Assembly: GCF_000801105.2 (NCBI RefSeq)
Contig: NC_079512.1
Coordinates: 39,883,848-39,947,847 of the forward strand
Direction: 5' to 3'
DNA from: Raphanus sativus
Lineage: Eukaryota; Streptophyta; Magnoliopsida; Brassicales; Brassicaceae
DNA: 64,000 nucleotides
How positions within the stretch are numbered: the first letter of the stretch is position 1; each line of letters begins with the position of its first letter. A model generated the notes under the pieces. The model saw only the letters and a list, made by a program, of their open reading frames with translations, was not told where the DNA came from and did not search any database. Of this stretch, positions 61,255 through 64,000 are shown piece after piece. The translations under genes and the position numbers were made by a program.

Positions 61255-62291
61255 TTTTTTTTCCCAAATTGAATTATATTAGAAACGGGCCTGGCCCAGA
61301 TATTGGCAACAGCCAAAAAACAACAAAAACAGCAAAAAGCCCAAACAATAATACGGGCTGGAATTAAAAACCAAAAGGACCCTCGGCCCACCACGTCCGT
61401 CCAATCTTTCGCGCGACCCAGATGAAGCATTAGGTTGAGGAGGCCCGCTCGCCACGTGGCGAAATCTGCGCCATCAACGCGAAACGCGTCGTTACTGCCT
61501 CAAACTCAACCTCATCCGCCTCACCGTCGCCGGAACAAGCACCCTCGATATCCTCTGTCGTCGGAGCTCAAAAATCGTCGAGCCTCCAACCAGACCAAGC
61601 ACCGTTCTCAATCGCGCTGTCTTCACACCGGAGCGTTCAATCGAACCTCGAGAACTCCTCCGGCTATGAACCACCTCAAACCCTAGACACACGAACCGAG
61701 AACCTCTTCTTCCTTGCAACTCGTCACCTCACCGGAGAGCTTGCTCATCTACAACGACTCATCCGCCATGACCAAACCCACCTTAACGGCAAACTCGCCG
61801 AACTTGAAACAAATCGAAACTAAAAGCTTTCACCCAACGAACCCGGGTTCCAGACACGGCAGTGCGAAGCTTTGCTAGCCTCCGCTTTCCGTCACGAAAA
61901 GCCGGCGAAGACGAATCTGAGGGAGACTCCCTTCCCGGTAGCTAGAACCGGCGATTGTGGAACTGCGTGAGCTTCCACCTCCCGGAGAAACCACCAGTGA
62001 ACAAGCAAACAAGCCGCTCTCACTCCACCGAAGACCTCAAGATGACCGCGTCGTTGCTCCAACGCCGAACCACCGTATGGATTAGTAGCGGAACCAGAGC
62101 TCGGACAAAGCAATCGTTGGCAGAGAAGCGGAGGAAGAGCGGAGAGGGACAAAAGAACCCAAACAAACCCCACTCCGGCGCCGGCACGGACGCAGACGCG
62201 CCGACCGCACACCGGAGAAGAAGTAGATCTAACTTTCTCTCTCTCTTTCTCTCTCTAGCTGGAGTTTGTTTTCAAAGAGTCTAATAAAACT
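61255..62291 (-). mobile_element. Non-autonomous poly(A) retroposon with 16-bp target-site duplication
   Basis: Flanked by perfect 16-bp direct repeats AACCGATGTACTAGAT at 61239-61254 and 62292-62307. On the minus strand it runs from 62291 to a poly(A) tail (plus-strand T run at 61254-61262). The body is about 1 kb, GC-rich and full of CpG, unlike its flanks, and begins with an AG/CT-rich leader. Minus-strand frame 62212-61892 (106 codons) has no recognised domain. Size, lack of introns and tail fit a Sadhu-like or LINE-mobilised retroposon. The perfect duplication implies a recent insertion. Confidence 0.85.
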
Positions 62292-62307
62292 AACCGATGT
62301 ACTAGAT

Positions 62308-64000
62308 ATACCATAGTTTTGATTGAATAAATTTTATATCCATTAAAAAAAAGATCACATTTTAAAGTAGTCATTTTATTATATTATGATATATCATATA
62401 TGTATGCAAATAGACAGTCTAATTTTTGTTGGTGCTAAGACAGTCATAAAAACTAATTTGTCTAGTTATGAATACAGTATATATATAGCTTCTAATATTA
62501 GATTAGGCTTTATGAACTTGTTCTAATCAAAGTTCTCAAAAAAAACGACTGGTTCTAATTAACAAGACTAGAACACAAAGGACAACTTTGGGATCTAGTC
62601 ATCCATATCGTTGGGGCGCTCTCTCTGTCCAAGACACAAGGAGACATTTCCATTTTCCAATTTCCACATCCCAAATATATACTATAAATGTCTTTTTAAT
62701 ATATACGAAATAGTATTTTTCCGTTCTAAAATGATTGTTCTAAAAATACATTTTATATATTTTCAATGTACTTTTTATAAACTAATAATGGATAACTGTA
62801 AACTTAAAAAATTGCATTTACTTAAATTTTATTGGTTAAAATTATGGAAAGTAAATAATCACAAAAATTATGTATTCAATACTGAAATTTACTAATATGT
62901 TTTATTAATCTGTGTGAAAGAACTAAAACATGTATCATTTTGAAATAAAAGAAGTATGTTATTTAAAGTTAACACAACATTTTTACAATTAAATATTCAA
63001 ATAAAAATGATAGAAAAGTGATAAAATATTAATGTATCATTATATCAACGAATCTTTTGACGTGTTTGTAATTTTAAAACAGATTTTCTAAAGCTAAATA
63101 ATGTCAAAAACAATGATTTTAATAAAACAATGACGATTAAATTTGTTGTTGAGACAGTGATTTTAAAGATATTTTTTCGGAATTTTAGTTGGTAATTGTA
63201 CAACTGAGATTAGTTGAAATATCTAATTTGAAAGCCAGTATATACGCAACAACGTTATAACATAATGCATTGTTTATATATGTATAAAATTAATATTACT
63301 GTATACATAACTAGACAATTATCAAATTCGTATTTTGTTTCTTGAAATCAACATATCAGGATCGTGGTGTCCAAATACATCACAAGTTTTTTTTTCTTTT
63401 TAAAACACATCACAAGTTTTAGATTTAGAAAATATGTTCCTAAACATATAGAAAGATCTACTAAGTTATTGGAGAACTTTCATCAACCTAAACTTTATTG
63501 TATTGTTTAACGATGATAAAATAAAGTTAAAACATTTCTACGTTATTTTAGTATTCATCTATATTATTATATTATATTTTCCACAATTCTATGTATAATT
63601 AATAATCTCCAACATCTCCTCTAGAACTTGAGATATGTAATAGTATAAATTAAGCTTACAAAAGTAGATGTGTATATATATCCGAATTTCAAGTATAACA
63701 ATAAAGCTGAATTTCAAACAGTATTTAGCCTTAACTCTTATTGACGCAAAATGTATTTAAAAATCATGTTAATGTTTTAACAAGTGATGGAAGTTGAGCG
63801 CTGAATCATGCCCCATTTTATGTATTGATAATAACATTTTTTATTCCACAAGAAATAGTCTGTTTGTCTTGATAATAACATACCACATATTTTATGGGGT
63901 ATTGTATTTGTCCGTATTCATATTCGCGTTGCTTGAGATCCAAAACAACAGACTACTTCTTGTGGAATCATATATATCAAAAGATTAGGGATTATATTAT
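62308..64000. other. AT-rich spacer to the right edge
   Basis: No gene supported. Contains one MITE-like element (62713-62956) and a repeated ACATCACAAGTTTT word at about 63377-63420 separated by a T-rich tract. The next syntenic gene in Arabidopsis (bZIP19) is not reached. Confidence 0.45.
62713..62956. mobile_element. Stowaway-like MITE (divergent)
   Basis: Left GTATTTTTCCGTTCTAAAAT; the right end, reverse complemented, is TACTTCTTTTATTTCAAAAT. About 244 bp and AT-rich. Confidence 0.5.

Noticed and set aside
61435..61686. 83-codon plus-strand frame in the retroposon
   Set aside because: Low-complexity reading of the GC-rich body, opposite to the element's polarity; no domain.

Overview
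This is plant nuclear DNA, almost certainly from Brassica or a close relative in tribe Brassiceae. The genes have typical Brassicaceae exon structures, and their order follows Arabidopsis thaliana chromosome 4 from about At4g34830 to At4g35030. That comparison is from memory; no search was run. A 100-base run of N (5679-5778) marks a scaffolded assembly. Spacers are AT-rich and hold non-autonomous Helitrons, MITEs and poly(A) retroposons. No autonomous transposon, virus, CRISPR array or bacterial-type operon was seen.

Layout, left to right: 5' part of MRL1 (-, runs off the left edge); a decayed MTN2 remnant and a 5'-truncated LAP5 remnant (+); alkaline/neutral invertase A/N-InvB (-); cyclophilin ROC5 (+); an amidase (+); xanthine dehydrogenase XDH1 (-), head-to-head with the DEAD-box helicase RH16 (+); an XDH 3'-end fragment (-); a 1.5-kb Helitron; ARO1 (+); a nodulin-like MFS transporter (-); 8 kb of repeat-rich spacer with a second Helitron; secretory-pathway cyclophilin CYP21-1 (+); a TIR element with telomere-like repeats; ADF9 (+); tRNA-Thr(AGT) (+); a retroposon-like segment; MYB32 (-); a third Helitron; beta-galactosidase BGAL11 (-); ROP6 (+); a receptor-like cytoplasmic kinase (+) with a disrupted 5' part; a retroposon with a 16-bp target-site duplication; and AT-rich spacer to the right edge.

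These genes do not form a pathway. They are independent plant genes held together by ancestral synteny: rbcL mRNA maturation (MRL1), sucrose cleavage (A/N-InvB), purine breakdown (XDH1), ribosome biogenesis (RH16), tip growth and the cytoskeleton (ARO1, ADF9, ROP6), phenylpropanoid repression (MYB32) and cell-wall galactan trimming (BGAL11). Compared with the Arabidopsis order, the block lacks intact MTN2, LAP5, XDH2, two PLC-like genes, SLP2 and APX3. This is the gene loss expected of one subgenome after the Brassica whole-genome triplication. I found no convincing undescribed multi-gene system. The most informative unusual features are the MTN2/LAP5 collapse, the displaced XDH tail, the telomere-repeat TIR element and the compound Helitron.
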